Below, in pieces: positions 40,656 through 49,488 of a stretch of 64,000 nt of DNA. Origin of the DNA: Desulfocucumis sp964643075 (GTDB taxonomy: Bacteria; Bacillota; Desulfotomaculia; Desulfotomaculales; Desulfocucumaceae); contig CAZXQO010000018.1 in NCBI GenBank assembly GCA_964643075.1, forward strand, positions 1 through 64,000. The letters run 5' to 3'. The notes beneath the pieces were generated by a model. The model was not told where the DNA came from. It saw only the letters and a list, made by a program, of their open reading frames with translations, and ran no database searches. The position numbers and the translations under genes are program-made. Positions within the stretch are counted from its first letter, which is position 1. Each line of letters starts with the position of its first letter.

Positions 40656-42074
40656 TTATCTCTTGTGTCTCGACCTGTAATCATTGATATCCCTGCTCCA
40701 ACCGCCTTTAACGTCTGCTTCCTTCCAGAAGATGTACGGGTTGGAACGGGGCGCTTTAACCATTTGCGGAGCAGGCGGGAGTCCGACGGTTTCAATAAAC
40801 TTGGGCAGGGTAACACGCTGCATGAGTTCTCCCAGACGCTCGCGGTTCTTGCCTTCCTCCATCCAGAATTCCCATATTCTCTCGACAAAGGCCTTAATGT
40901 TATCGTAAGGAGCTTCCGCTTTCATGAAGGGAACCATCAGTGTGGCCATCTGGGCGCCGTCCAAAATGGGCGCCTTGGCTCCCAGCAGAATGCTGATGCC
41001 GGTGTCCAAGCCGGGCTTTAAGGCCCTGGGCATGGTGTTGATGCAGTGCATGCAACGGGTGCACTCTGGATTGTCAATCACCAGCTTGCCTTCTTCCATC
41101 TTCATGCATTTGGTGGGGCAGAGGTTTAAGACTTCTTTTTCAATATCGAATTTACCCCAGTCCCTTTTGCCATGAGCGCCGCCGTTGGGCACGAAGTCGC
41201 CAGCGATGTAAGCTTTAACAGCATCCTGATCGATGCGGATATCGTCCCGCCAGGTGCCGATGAAAGACATGTCGGAACGGGCGATGGAGGCCACGCAGCC
41301 GTTGGGGCAACCGTCAAATTTAAACTTGAATTTGTACGGGAAGGCCGGGCGGTGCAACTCGTCCTGATAGTATTGAGTCAGCTCGTAGCACAGAGCCTGG
41401 GTGTCATAGCACGCAAACTCGCAGCGGGCCTTGCCGATGCAGCACGCAGGTGTGCGCAGGTTGGAGCCGGAGCCGCCGATATCGGTATCCAGCACATGGG
41501 TCAGCTCATAGAAAATGGGCTCAAGCTGCTCAGTGGTGGTGCCCAGCAGCACCAGGTCACCGGTGGAGCCGTGCAGGTTCATCATACCGCTGCCGCGGTA
41601 TTCCCACATGTCACAGATGGTCTTCAGGTAATCAGTTGAATAAAATTTGCTGGAAGGCTGGTTTACGCGCACGGTATGGAACATGGCAATAGAAGGATAC
41701 TTTTCAGCAAGATCTGAATAACGGCCGATAACGCCGCCGCCGTAACCGAACACACCCACGATGCCGCCGTGCTTCCAGTGGGTTTCGCCCTCATCGAAGG
41801 ATGTCTGGAGCTGGCCGAGCATATCTTCACAAACATCTCTGCCAATCAGCATTTGGTCGTCGGATAATTTTCTCCTGCGCAGGGCTTCCTGCTTGGCATC
41901 GGATACGAAGCTGGGCCACGGTCCCTTTTCAAGTTCATCCAGGTCGGGGATATCATATTTGCATTTGAATGACTTGAGTTCTTCTTCCGTGTAGTTCTTT
42001 AATTCCGCCTCGGAGTAAATACGCATCTCATCATAGTTCAGCTTCTTCATTTCGCGTACTGGTTCAAAAGCCAC
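40656..42074 (-). CDS. dsrA: Dissimilatory sulfite reductase alpha subunit
   Basis: 472 residues. The siroheme-[4Fe-4S] cysteines appear as CCIGKARCEFACYDTQAL and DGCPNGCVASIARSDMSF, and the ferredoxin insert as LCPTKCMKMEEG with CTRCMHCINTMPRAL. Substrate-binding basic residues lie in HTVRVNQPSSKFYSTDYLK and HGSTGDLVLLGTT. It is the first gene of dsrA-dsrB-dsrD, followed by TPR and YkgJ genes. A 630-base gap upstream presumably carries the promoter. Confidence 0.98.
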   Translation of the reverse strand: MAFEPVREMKKLNYDEMRIYSEAELKNYTEEELKSFKCKYDIPDLDELEKGPWPSFVSDAKQEALRRRKLSDDQMLIGRDVCEDMLGQLQTSFDEGETHWKHGGIVGVFGYGGGVIGRYSDLAEKYPSIAMFHTVRVNQPSSKFYSTDYLKTICDMWEYRGSGMMNLHGSTGDLVLLGTTTEQLEPIFYELTHVLDTDIGGSGSNLRTPACCIGKARCEFACYDTQALCYELTQYYQDELHRPAFPYKFKFKFDGCPNGCVASIARSDMSFIGTWRDDIRIDQDAVKAYIAGDFVPNGGAHGKRDWGKFDIEKEVLNLCPTKCMKMEEGKLVIDNPECTRCMHCINTMPRALKPGLDTGISILLGAKAPILDGAQMATLMVPFMKAEAPYDNIKAFVERIWEFWMEEGKNRERLGELMQRVTLPKFIETVGLPPAPQMVKAPRSNPYIFWKEADVKGGWSRDINDYRSRHKR

Positions 42075-42706
42075 TTGAATACCTCCTTATTGTTGGTTAA
42101 AAACGGATTAAAACCAAAAGGATCATCTTTGACAAACTTTCTCTAAAAAAATTAATCCCAATCAAGAATATATTTAAAACTGCATTACAGCTTTAAATAT
42201 ATCCCTCCCCCGCTGTACGCATGTGAAACAATATAAGAATCAAAATGCCAGGCAAATACTTTCGCCAGTGTCAAGGGGACTTACCTTTTGGTCGCCTCCG
42301 TTAAAAAATATAAGCCGCCGGTATAAAACCTCCCTTCCCTGATTATGGTAGTTTTTGAAGTTGTGCAATATCAACTATCGCCGCCAATATGAGTAACCTG
42401 CAAAAGTGCGCGGCAAGCCAACCCAACAAACTACATTAAAAGTACGTTTCGGGCTCGTCCAGGAAAATGATAATTTGGTGCCCGGTTACCGCGCTTTAAG
42501 CACAAAGATACATAGTAAACTATTCGTTACTACCTGTATTATTCCTGCATGGGACACCATTTTTTTTACAGAATTTCGCTCATAGTAATCATCTGCGAAG
42601 GCTTGTAAATATTTTAACTAATCAGGGTATTCCTGTCCATAGGTTGTGCATGGTAAAGACTTAACCGTGTCACGCTTCAACAGGTTTCGCAGGACATCCC
42701 ATGGCT
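42075..42706. other. Long gene-free region upstream of dsrA
   Basis: 632 bases with no ORF, repeat or RNA gene I can support. The part nearest dsrA has a GGAGGTATT ribosome site. TTGACA on the minus strand near 42276 has no convincing -10 at the right distance, so the promoter is not assigned. A gene this highly expressed is expected to have a strong promoter and possibly regulator sites here. Confidence 0.6.
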
Positions 42707-43345
42707 TCATTTGTTTTTCAGGCGTAAGGCCAAATCGGCCACGGTAGTTTCCTTCAGCAGGCTGTTTTCATAAATAGGAACAATCGACCAGTCTTCCAAT
42801 AAATGGCTATAACATTTAAAATCAAGTTTTTCCCGCATGATGTCCAGAAACCTCAATGTGTATCCCCGTACCACCGGGTCGGAATCATGCACAAAGGCAG
42901 TCAGCACATTCAAATCCTCCCGGACCAGCCCGGGCCGGGCCTGGGCAATTCTCCCCGCCGCCCACAACACCCCCCGCCGCAGCATATGCTCTTCAGCATA
43001 GGAAAGCACAATTGAAGCAAACTCTGCAAACAAATCCGGCCGCCGGTAAATTATTTCGCCGATGCACTCCGGCGCACTCCAGCCTATCCCCCCGGACTCG
43101 TCGTTAATGGTCCAGAGCAGTTTGCGAAGCATTACCCGCACTGCTTCGGGGTCTTCCCCCGCCAGCCTGTCCGCGATTTCACCTATGGCTTCAATAGCGC
43201 GCCAGCGAATCAGCTTGTCCGGATCGTACAGGAGCCTGTTCAGATATCTTATATTCGACCTTTTCTGGATTATAGCGTCGGCCAGCTGTTTATATTCCTT
43301 TTCTTCCAGGAGGACAACTACCTCTTCCTTGGAAATGTGGGCCAT
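42707..43345 (-). CDS. DVU0298-type HEAT-repeat protein, short form
   Basis: About 212 residues of HEAT-like helices (RWRAIEAIGEIADRLAG; CIGEIIYRRPDLFAEFAS; VVRGYTLRFLDIMREK). It is homologous along its length to the C-terminal part of the protein at 36630-37754 but lacks the zinc-ribbon domain. The ATG at 43345 has AGGGGGG upstream; the reading to 43399 is not supported by a site. Being on the other side of the dsrABD group, it could be linked to sulfite reduction; function unknown. Confidence 0.78.
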   Translation of the reverse strand: MAHISKEEVVVLLEEKEYKQLADAIIQKRSNIRYLNRLLYDPDKLIRWRAIEAIGEIADRLAGEDPEAVRVMLRKLLWTINDESGGIGWSAPECIGEIIYRRPDLFAEFASIVLSYAEEHMLRRGVLWAAGRIAQARPGLVREDLNVLTAFVHDSDPVVRGYTLRFLDIMREKLDFKCYSHLLEDWSIVPIYENSLLKETTVADLALRLKNK

Positions 43346-43504
43346 TTTATCCCCCCTTCGCTCTCCTTCATGCCCCTTTTCATAAATTTGCATCTGCAAA
43401 TATCTAATATCTAATATGTAATGATTATTAATTTAAAATTATTATACATTAGTCACAGCTTCTGTCAATAGCTTTGCTTTGCCTCACCCCACACTAAGAT
43501 GAAA

Positions 43505-43554
43505 GGGGACACACCACTCTTTGGAGCCTGACTCCAGGGCCGGAGAAATGTCCC
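43505..43554. repeat. RepA copy
   Basis: GGGGACACACCACTCTTTGG to GGCCGGAGAAATGTCCC. The inner hairpin GGAGCC/GACTCC is partly kept. Confidence 0.8.
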
Positions 43555-43593
43555 TCAAAATTATCCAAGTGGATAATTTTCCAGCCCTTACTG

Positions 43594-43628
43594 AAAAACA
43601 GAGCCCGGTGGCACCGGGCTCTGTTTTT
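43594..43628 (-). terminator. Terminator after hsp20
   Basis: AAAAACAGAGCCCGGTG and CACCGGGCTCTGTTTTT form a long perfect stem with T-runs in both directions, 22 bases from the hsp20 stop codon. It can also stop transcription from the opposite side. Confidence 0.88.
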
Positions 43629-43650
43629 CTACTTTTTTCAATAGGATTTT

Positions 43651-44106
43651 TTACTGAAATTCCACATCTATTTTCTTCTTTATATCAGCTGTCAGCTTGG
43701 GCATGCGGATTTCCAATACCCCATTCCGGTAAGCAGCCCTGATGCCCTCGGACTCTACCCGGGCGGGCAGTGTTACGGAACGCTGGAAGCGGCCCACAAA
43801 ACGCTCCTGCCGGTGCATCCTGTCCTCGTTTATTTCTTTATCCTTGCTCACCGTACCGCTGATGGTAAGAATGTTGTTTTCAATGTCGATATCTACATCC
43901 TCTTTCTTTTCCAGCCCGGGTATATCGCAGGCTGCCACGATTTCATTGCCGGTTTCGTGCACATCAATGCGGGGAAAGTCAAATCCCTGGCCCAAACCAA
44001 ACGCATGCGCGGACGGAAACCCCGAGGTGAAGAACCTTTCCAGATCCCGGCGCATATTATCAAGATGGCGCAAGGGTTCATAAGGGACTAGCGGCATTTG
44101 TCGCAC
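43651..44106 (-). CDS. Small heat-shock protein Hsp20
   Basis: 151-residue alpha-crystallin-domain chaperone that binds unfolding proteins. The core is FDFPRIDVHETGNEIVAACD to NNILTISGTVSK, and the conserved SVTLPARVESEGIRAAYRNGVLEIRMPK ends with the A-x-x-x-n-G-v-L box. A C-terminal anchor motif (IDVEF) is short. Expressed as a single gene between glnS and the DVU0298-type gene. Confidence 0.94.
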   Translation of the reverse strand: MRQMPLVPYEPLRHLDNMRRDLERFFTSGFPSAHAFGLGQGFDFPRIDVHETGNEIVAACDIPGLEKKEDVDIDIENNILTISGTVSKDKEINEDRMHRQERFVGRFQRSVTLPARVESEGIRAAYRNGVLEIRMPKLTADIKKKIDVEFQ

Positions 44107-44125
44107 CTCCAGAAAATAAATTCCT

Positions 44126-44272
44126 TTAAAGCTTATGTTCCCAAATCATTTGATTTTTATTCGCCGGGAACACCTTCACAGGAATCTTCTTTAATTGAAA
44201 GGCTGCTGCCCCAAATTCCTTGAAAGCATGCCTTCTCATGATCGCAAGGATTAAAACCATTCTTCTGTTCAT
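44126..44272 (-). CDS. Small basic ORF, uncertain
   Basis: A 48-residue frame (MNRRMVLILAIMRRHAFKEF at the start, then a basic AAFQLKKIPVKVFPANKNQ) with AGGAGAG five bases before its ATG, between glnS and hsp20. No family is recognised. It lies just after the glnS terminator, so it would need its own promoter. A longer reading to 44359 crosses that terminator and is rejected. Confidence 0.3.
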   Translation of the reverse strand: MNRRMVLILAIMRRHAFKEFGAAAFQLKKIPVKVFPANKNQMIWEHKL

Positions 44273-44306
44273 TTTACTCTCCTGGTAATATTTAAATTTA
44301 AATATT

Positions 44307-44338
44307 AAACCCCTCCTGCGAACCCAAAGGAGGGGTTT
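44307..44338 (-). terminator. Terminator after glnS
   Basis: AAACCCCTCCT and AGGAGGGGTTT form an 11-bp perfect stem with a TTGGGTTCGC loop region, followed by TAATATTTAAATTT on the minus strand. Confidence 0.8.
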
Positions 44339-44360
44339 AATATTGTTTTCGGTTAACAAG

Positions 44361-46049
44361 CTATTTACCCGTTTGGTCCCCGGCCTTTTGAATCTTAGCC
44401 CAAGTGTCCTTTAAAGATACAATTCTGTTAAACACCAGTTTATCCTTAGATGAGTCGGGGTCAACGCAGAAATATCCCATTCTCAAAAACTGGTACCTGT
44501 CTCCCGGCGCCGTTCCCGCCAGGGACGGTTCAGCCAGGGAAGCCAGTACCTCCAGGGAATCCCGGTTCATATTGATTTTAAAGTCTTCGTCCTCATCCGG
44601 GTTTTCTTTGAGGAAAAGCTGGCTATACAGACGGACTTCCGCATTTACGGCATGGGCGGCGGAAACCCAGTGCAGCGTTCCCTTTACCTTGCGGTCCGTG
44701 GGCATGCCGCTCTTTGTTGCTGGATCGTAGGTACAGTGCACCTCCGTCACCTCGCCGGTTTTTTCGTCCTTCACAACCCGCTCGCATTTAATAATATAGG
44801 CGTTCTTCAGCCGCACCTCCCGGCCAGGGGACAGGCGGAAAAATTTCTTCGGAGGGTCCTCAAGAAAATCCTCCTGCTCAATGTACAATTCTCTGGAGAA
44901 GGGCACCTGCCGGGAGCCCAGTTCGGGGTTTTCCGAATTGTATCCGGCGTCAAGCATCTCCACCCGGTCTTCCGGGTAATTGTCGATGATCACTTTCAAC
45001 GGCCGCAGCACAACCATTACCCGGGGAGCCCGGAAATTCAAATCTTCCCTGATACAGTGCTCCAGCATGGCGATATCCACGAAGCTGTTGGCCTTGGCTA
45101 CCCCGATGCGCTCACAGAAGTCCCGGATGGCCTCCGGAGTATAGCCCCGCCTGCGCAAGCCGGATATGGTGGGCATCCGGGGGTCGTCCCAGCCGCTGAC
45201 ATACCCCTGTTCCACCAGTTGCCGCAGCTTCCTCTTGCTCATCACCGTATGACTCAGATTCAGCCGGGCAAATTCTATCTGCTGCGGCGGCTCTTTTACG
45301 TTTAGCTCCCGCAGAGTCCAGTCGTAGAGCGGCCGGTGATCCTCAAATTCACAGGTGCAGATGGAATGGGTTACTTCTTCAATGGCGTCCGAAAGCGGGT
45401 GGGCATAATCATACATGGGATAAATGCACCAGTTGTCCCCGGTGCGGTGGTGTGTGGCCCGCATAATCCTGTAAAGAACCGGATCCCGCATATTCAGATT
45501 GGGAGACGTCATGTCTATTTTCGCCCGGAGCACCCTGGAGCCGTCGGGAAATTCACCGGCCCTCATCCGCCGGAACAGGTCAATATTCTCATCCACGGAC
45601 CGGTTACGGTAAGGGCTGTCCTTGCCGGGCTCAGTAAGGGTTCCCCGGTAATTCCTGATTTGCTCCGGGCTCAGGTCACATACGTAGGCCTTGCCGGCCT
45701 TTATGAGTTGCCCGGCGTAATTGTATAGCTGTTCAAAATAGTCAGAGGCGTAAAACAGACGGTTATCCCAGTCAAATCCAAGCCACCTGACGTCCGCCTG
45801 GATGGAGTCCACGTACTCTACATCTTCTTTGCTGGGATTGGTGTCATCAAAACGTAAATTGCACAAACCACCATATTCGGCGGCCAGGCCAAAATTCAGG
45901 CAAATGGATTTGGCGTGCCCGATATGCAGGTAGCCGTTTGGCTCCGGAGGAAACCTGGTGTGCACCCTGTTGCTATTTTTGCCAATCCTTAAATCTTCAT
46001 TAACAATATCCTTAATAAAGTTATTGGAACCGGTAGCCCTGGTGGTCAT
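44361..46049 (-). CDS. glnS: Glutaminyl-tRNA synthetase
   Basis: Class I synthetase of 562 residues that charges tRNA-Gln directly. HIGH-type motif in PPEPNGYLHIGHAKSICLN, KMSKS-type motif VMSKRKLRQLVEQG, and GlnRS-specific DDTNPSKEDVEYVDSI. Length and motifs fit GlnRS rather than GltX. Most Gram-positives make Gln-tRNA by the GatCAB route, so a direct GlnRS is noteworthy, although several Clostridia have one. It stands alone between hsp20 and the bisphosphatase gene. Confidence 0.95.
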   Translation of the reverse strand: MTTRATGSNNFIKDIVNEDLRIGKNSNRVHTRFPPEPNGYLHIGHAKSICLNFGLAAEYGGLCNLRFDDTNPSKEDVEYVDSIQADVRWLGFDWDNRLFYASDYFEQLYNYAGQLIKAGKAYVCDLSPEQIRNYRGTLTEPGKDSPYRNRSVDENIDLFRRMRAGEFPDGSRVLRAKIDMTSPNLNMRDPVLYRIMRATHHRTGDNWCIYPMYDYAHPLSDAIEEVTHSICTCEFEDHRPLYDWTLRELNVKEPPQQIEFARLNLSHTVMSKRKLRQLVEQGYVSGWDDPRMPTISGLRRRGYTPEAIRDFCERIGVAKANSFVDIAMLEHCIREDLNFRAPRVMVVLRPLKVIIDNYPEDRVEMLDAGYNSENPELGSRQVPFSRELYIEQEDFLEDPPKKFFRLSPGREVRLKNAYIIKCERVVKDEKTGEVTEVHCTYDPATKSGMPTDRKVKGTLHWVSAAHAVNAEVRLYSQLFLKENPDEDEDFKINMNRDSLEVLASLAEPSLAGTAPGDRYQFLRMGYFCVDPDSSKDKLVFNRIVSLKDTWAKIQKAGDQTGK

Positions 46050-46403
46050 ATACTGTGCTCCCTCTTTTATGGTTGTATTAAAGAAGTATTTGGCTTATAT
46101 TTCCATATAATAACCAAAAATCCTCCTGATTATGTAGGTTTATGATTAGCCGCCACCTTTTTAATTTCTACATTATTATAGATAATCCTCCAATATAAAG
46201 TCATGGTTATTTAAAGAACAGCATCTTCCCTTCCCGGCAAAAAAAGGAGCAGCTATTTTTACCGAAAACCGTTCCCTGGCTCATTAGTATGTCATATTAC
46301 GACTTTTCGACTAAATAAGATATTATTTTTTATACGAATATGCAGGATTTATACAACACAATTAAGAATAGTATAATAAAAACTATATTAGAGGAGGTTA
46401 ATC

Positions 46404-47498
46404 ATGGGCAGAAAAATTACCTTATCCGTTATTAAAGCAGATATCGGGGGATTTGTCGGCCATTCCAGTGTACACCCGGAAACTATGGAAACAGCCAGGG
46501 GAATTTTATCCGGCAGCCCGCTCCTGATAGATTTCCATGTAACCCATGTAGGCGACGACATTAACCTTATTATGACCCATGAATGCGGTAAGGACAGCGG
46601 CGATATACACCAACTGGCCTGGGACACTTTTATGTCCTGTACGGCTGTAGCAAAAAAGCTTAAACTGTACGGCGCCGGGCAGGATTTGCTATCGGATGCC
46701 TTTTCAGGCAACATCAAGGGCCTGGGACCAGGTGTAGCCGAAATGGAATTTGAGGAGCGCACCAGTGAGCCGGTAATTATCTACATGGCGGACAAAACCG
46801 AGCCGGGGGCCTGGAACCTCCCTGTTTACAAAATGTTTGCCGACCCGTTCAACACCATTGGACTGGTTATCGACCCCAAAATGCATCAGGGCTTTTTATT
46901 CGAGGTACGGGATTTGATCGATAATAAAAAGGTTACCTTCTCCTGCCCCGAGGAGTTGTACGACATGCTGGTGTTCATCGGAGCACCGGGCCGCTATTGC
47001 ATTAAGTCAGTCTACCAGAAGGGTACCAATGAAATTTGCGCCACCTCCACCACCCAGCGCCTTAATCTGATGGCCGGGCGCTACGTGGGCAAAGACGACC
47101 CGGTGCTGATCGTACGCTGCCAGAGCGGCTTCCCCGCAGTAGGCGAGGCCCTGGAGCCCTTTGCCAATCCCCACCTGGTGTCGGGCTGGATGCGCGGCTC
47201 CCACAGCGGCCCGCTGATGCCGGTACCTGTAGATCAGTCCAACCCTACCCGTTTTGACGGCCCCCCACGGGTGGTGGCCCTGGGCTTCCAGTTAGCCGAC
47301 GGCAAGCTCCACGGGCCCCAGGACTTCTTCGGCGACCCGTCCTACGATCTGGCCAGGCAAAAGGCCAATGAAATAGCCAATTACCTGCGCAGCCTGGGTC
47401 CCTTCGAGCCGCACCGCCTGCACCTGGATGAAATGGAGTACACCACCATGCCGGAAGTAAGCAAACGCCTGAAGAATCGCTTTGAAAAGCTTCGTTAG
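46404..47498 (+). CDS. Fructose-1,6-bisphosphate aldolase/phosphatase, class V
   Basis: 364 residues; the bifunctional archaeal-type enzyme that both condenses triose phosphates and dephosphorylates the product, making gluconeogenesis one-way. N-terminal MGRKITLSVIKADIGGFVGH carries metal ligands; DDINLIMTHECGKDSGDIHQ and the FHVTHVGDDINL segment are conserved, and RFDGPPRVVALGFQLADGKL is near the C-terminus. A TATAAT box is at 46372 and a strong GAGGAGG site precedes the ATG. It suits an anaerobe fixing carbon through acetyl-CoA. Confidence 0.93.
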   Translation: MGRKITLSVIKADIGGFVGHSSVHPETMETARGILSGSPLLIDFHVTHVGDDINLIMTHECGKDSGDIHQLAWDTFMSCTAVAKKLKLYGAGQDLLSDAFSGNIKGLGPGVAEMEFEERTSEPVIIYMADKTEPGAWNLPVYKMFADPFNTIGLVIDPKMHQGFLFEVRDLIDNKKVTFSCPEELYDMLVFIGAPGRYCIKSVYQKGTNEICATSTTQRLNLMAGRYVGKDDPVLIVRCQSGFPAVGEALEPFANPHLVSGWMRGSHSGPLMPVPVDQSNPTRFDGPPRVVALGFQLADGKLHGPQDFFGDPSYDLARQKANEIANYLRSLGPFEPHRLHLDEMEYTTMPEVSKRLKNRFEKLR

Positions 47499-47524
47499 TT
47501 AATAGTACATTTAATTTATACATA

Positions 47525-47560
47525 GCTGAAAGTCCGTTTACCAGCGGGCTTTCAGCTTTT
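47525..47560 (+). terminator. Terminator after the class V bisphosphatase
   Basis: GCTGAAAGTCCG-TTTACCAG-CGGGCTTTCAGC followed by TTTTT, 27 bases past the stop codon. A second hairpin AAGGCTCCG-GGAAAT-CGGAGCCTTTT follows at 47602-47627. Confidence 0.85.
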
Positions 47561-47654
47561 TACCGAGAAACCCCTATTGTTATTAAGGCCTCTTCGCACT
47601 GAAGGCTCCGGGAAATCGGAGCCTTTTGATATTAGGCCGTTCGAAAATATACAA

Positions 47655-49124
47655 CTAAACTTCCTTACAAACCGGTTTGCAGCTTCCAAGGGAACAGGCC
47701 AGTCCTGTACATCTGATACATACGATAAAACACCGCCCCCTACTGTTTACACCCTCATATATCCAATGGACATCCGGACAAACTGAGACATCGCCTTTCA
47801 CTTCCTTTTCCAAAGACGCCTGAAAATCCTCAATGGATTCCAGAACACTTTCAAGCTTATATTTCCACATGCCGCAGTGGCGCCCGTCAATCTTATCCAG
47901 TGCCCGGTAAACACAATTTCCAAAACACAGAGGCAAAACATTGCAATCCCTGCACTCAGCGTGCATGGTAGTCGGATCGAAGGAAACCCATTTTAGAAGT
48001 TGGGAACTCAAGGGCACGCCCGTTTCAATATGTCCTACACGTTCCTTTTCATCTCCTACCGTGACCCAGCATTTTTGCAGATTTCCGTCAGGTTCTACGA
48101 CATAGGCCCTGTCTATCTCAGCCGCGCATAGCCCAAAGACATTGGCCGGCACTAAATAGAATTGAGGACGAAAACCTCTGCCGGAGGCTTCTTTATAAAA
48201 TTGCATCTGATACTCAGCCATTTTTTTGTCGTCCAGGCACTTACTGGTGGTATCGGCACATACTTTTGCCCGCCCAATCGGCTCCACCATTCCGATATGA
48301 ATCTTCACCCCGTCCTTTAACCAGGCAGTATCCAACTCATCGAGAAGATTTAAGTAGTTACCTTCGTTTTCGCGATCAATATTGATCCTTACGTTGATTT
48401 CCAAGTGCCGGGAAGCATCCTTAATATTATTTAATATAATATCGAATGATCCGCCGCCGTCCTTAACCGGCCTCCGGGAGTTATGTACGTCACGCGGGCC
48501 GTCGAGGGTAACCTGGCAGAAGTTCACCGCACAATCCTGCGCCAATCGCCGCGCGGTTTCGTCGTCAAGCAGCAAGCCGTTGGTTATAATGCCTGCGGAA
48601 TAGGTGCAATTCAGTTCATTACACATTTCCTTGAATTTTGCGGACAAATCATATATCGTTTCTTTTTCCAGGAGAGGCTCCCCTCCGTACCACGTAACTT
48701 CCAAGCGCTTTGTTTGATCAACGTTTTCCCTGACGAATTGAAGCAGCTTGCTTTTAATCTCCGGGCTCATCTTTTTATCAGTTGTTTTTTCGTAACAATA
48801 CTTACAATTCAAATTGCAGGCCGAAGTAGGCATGATGGTCAACCCGAGGACCGATGAATCATACCTGCGCCTATTCATCTGAACCTGCAGCGCTTTCAAT
48901 TCGTCCAGGTCGCCGGACACTATGAAATGGGCCTTCTCCAGTTCTTTTAAAACAACCTTTTCCTGTTCACTCAGGTTATTAACCCCAGCACCAGACGATA
49001 CTTTCTCATACAACCTGTAAGTTCCTTCGCTGAATGTGCCCAGGGCCCCCGAGAAAGCATTAAAAGCTGTTAGTCTATCGTCCTGTCTTTTCACAAAAAA
49101 ATTATACTTTGAAGCTTTCATCAT
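47655..49124 (-). CDS. Radical SAM/SPASM peptide-maturase-like protein with Cys-rich tail
   Basis: 489 residues. An N-terminal substrate-recognition-like segment (YNFFVKRQDDRLTAFNAFSG) precedes the radical SAM motif CNLNCKYCYE (CX3CX2C) near residue 111 and VTWYGGEPLLE. The SPASM domain has cysteines in CWVTVGDEK, CRDCNVLPLCFGNC and GRHCGMWK. After SPASM there are about 58 further residues with seven cysteines (region VSVCPDVHW to LACSLGSCKPVCKEV). This is either an extra metal site or a fused substrate-like peptide. The protein is in the family that installs thioether or other crosslinks in ribosomal peptides; the substrate is not identified. Start ATG follows AGAGAGG. Confidence 0.85.
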   Translation of the reverse strand: MMKASKYNFFVKRQDDRLTAFNAFSGALGTFSEGTYRLYEKVSSGAGVNNLSEQEKVVLKELEKAHFIVSGDLDELKALQVQMNRRRYDSSVLGLTIMPTSACNLNCKYCYEKTTDKKMSPEIKSKLLQFVRENVDQTKRLEVTWYGGEPLLEKETIYDLSAKFKEMCNELNCTYSAGIITNGLLLDDETARRLAQDCAVNFCQVTLDGPRDVHNSRRPVKDGGGSFDIILNNIKDASRHLEINVRINIDRENEGNYLNLLDELDTAWLKDGVKIHIGMVEPIGRAKVCADTTSKCLDDKKMAEYQMQFYKEASGRGFRPQFYLVPANVFGLCAAEIDRAYVVEPDGNLQKCWVTVGDEKERVGHIETGVPLSSQLLKWVSFDPTTMHAECRDCNVLPLCFGNCVYRALDKIDGRHCGMWKYKLESVLESIEDFQASLEKEVKGDVSVCPDVHWIYEGVNSRGRCFIVCIRCTGLACSLGSCKPVCKEV

Positions 49125-49386
49125 ATTTCGCCTCTCTTACAAAAAATTGGTATTTGCTGAGCAATTTACCCAATCTTTCTACAGAGATTATTACATTCCT
49201 GCTAGCTTAGACAATAAGGTCATGATGGATCCAATCCTGGATTTGCATATCAACAACCTTATTTTGAACTTTTAATATTTCTTCAAACGATGGAACTGTA
49301 TTTAGCATTTTCGTTGCACTGCTAAATCTCCTCAAGGTTATTTCATATTTGGGTCTTTGTCCAATATTCCCCTGAACGATAAAAAA
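49125..49386. other. Gap upstream of the SPASM maturase; possible short leader-like ORF
   Basis: On the minus strand a short frame ends at 49207 with PSFEEILKVQNKVVDMQIQD then WIHHDLIV, from ATG 49308 (33 residues) or slightly upstream. It has a leader-peptide-like acidic/helical composition but no cysteines, and no well-spaced ribosome site for the ATG. It could be a precursor peptide, or nothing. The longer reading to 49431 starts inside a terminator hairpin and is not credible. Confidence 0.3.
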
Positions 49387-49424
49387 TATAAGGGCTCCGG
49401 TTTCAGGAGAACCGGAGCCCTTAT
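49387..49424 (-). terminator. Terminator after the DUF169 gene
   Basis: TAAGGGCTCCGGTT and AACCGGAGCCCTTA form a long perfect stem followed by TATTTTTTATC on the minus strand, about 65 bases after the DUF169 stop codon. Confidence 0.88.
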
Positions 49425-49488
49425 ATTTCATCTGACGGGAAGGTATGATTTTCGGAAGCCTATGGCCTTGCCCATAAGTCCTATGTTT

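Noticed and set aside
44126..44359. 77-residue reading of the small ORF after glnS
   Set aside because: Begins inside the glnS terminator hairpin; only the 48-residue form from 44272 is plausible and is itself weak.
44652..45305. 217-residue open frame opposite glnS
   Set aside because: Lies wholly antisense to glnS, with no ribosome site or recognisable motif.
49207..49431. 74-residue reading upstream of the SPASM maturase
   Set aside because: Its first codons are the DUF169 terminator stem (KYKGSGSPETGAL); not a real N-terminus.
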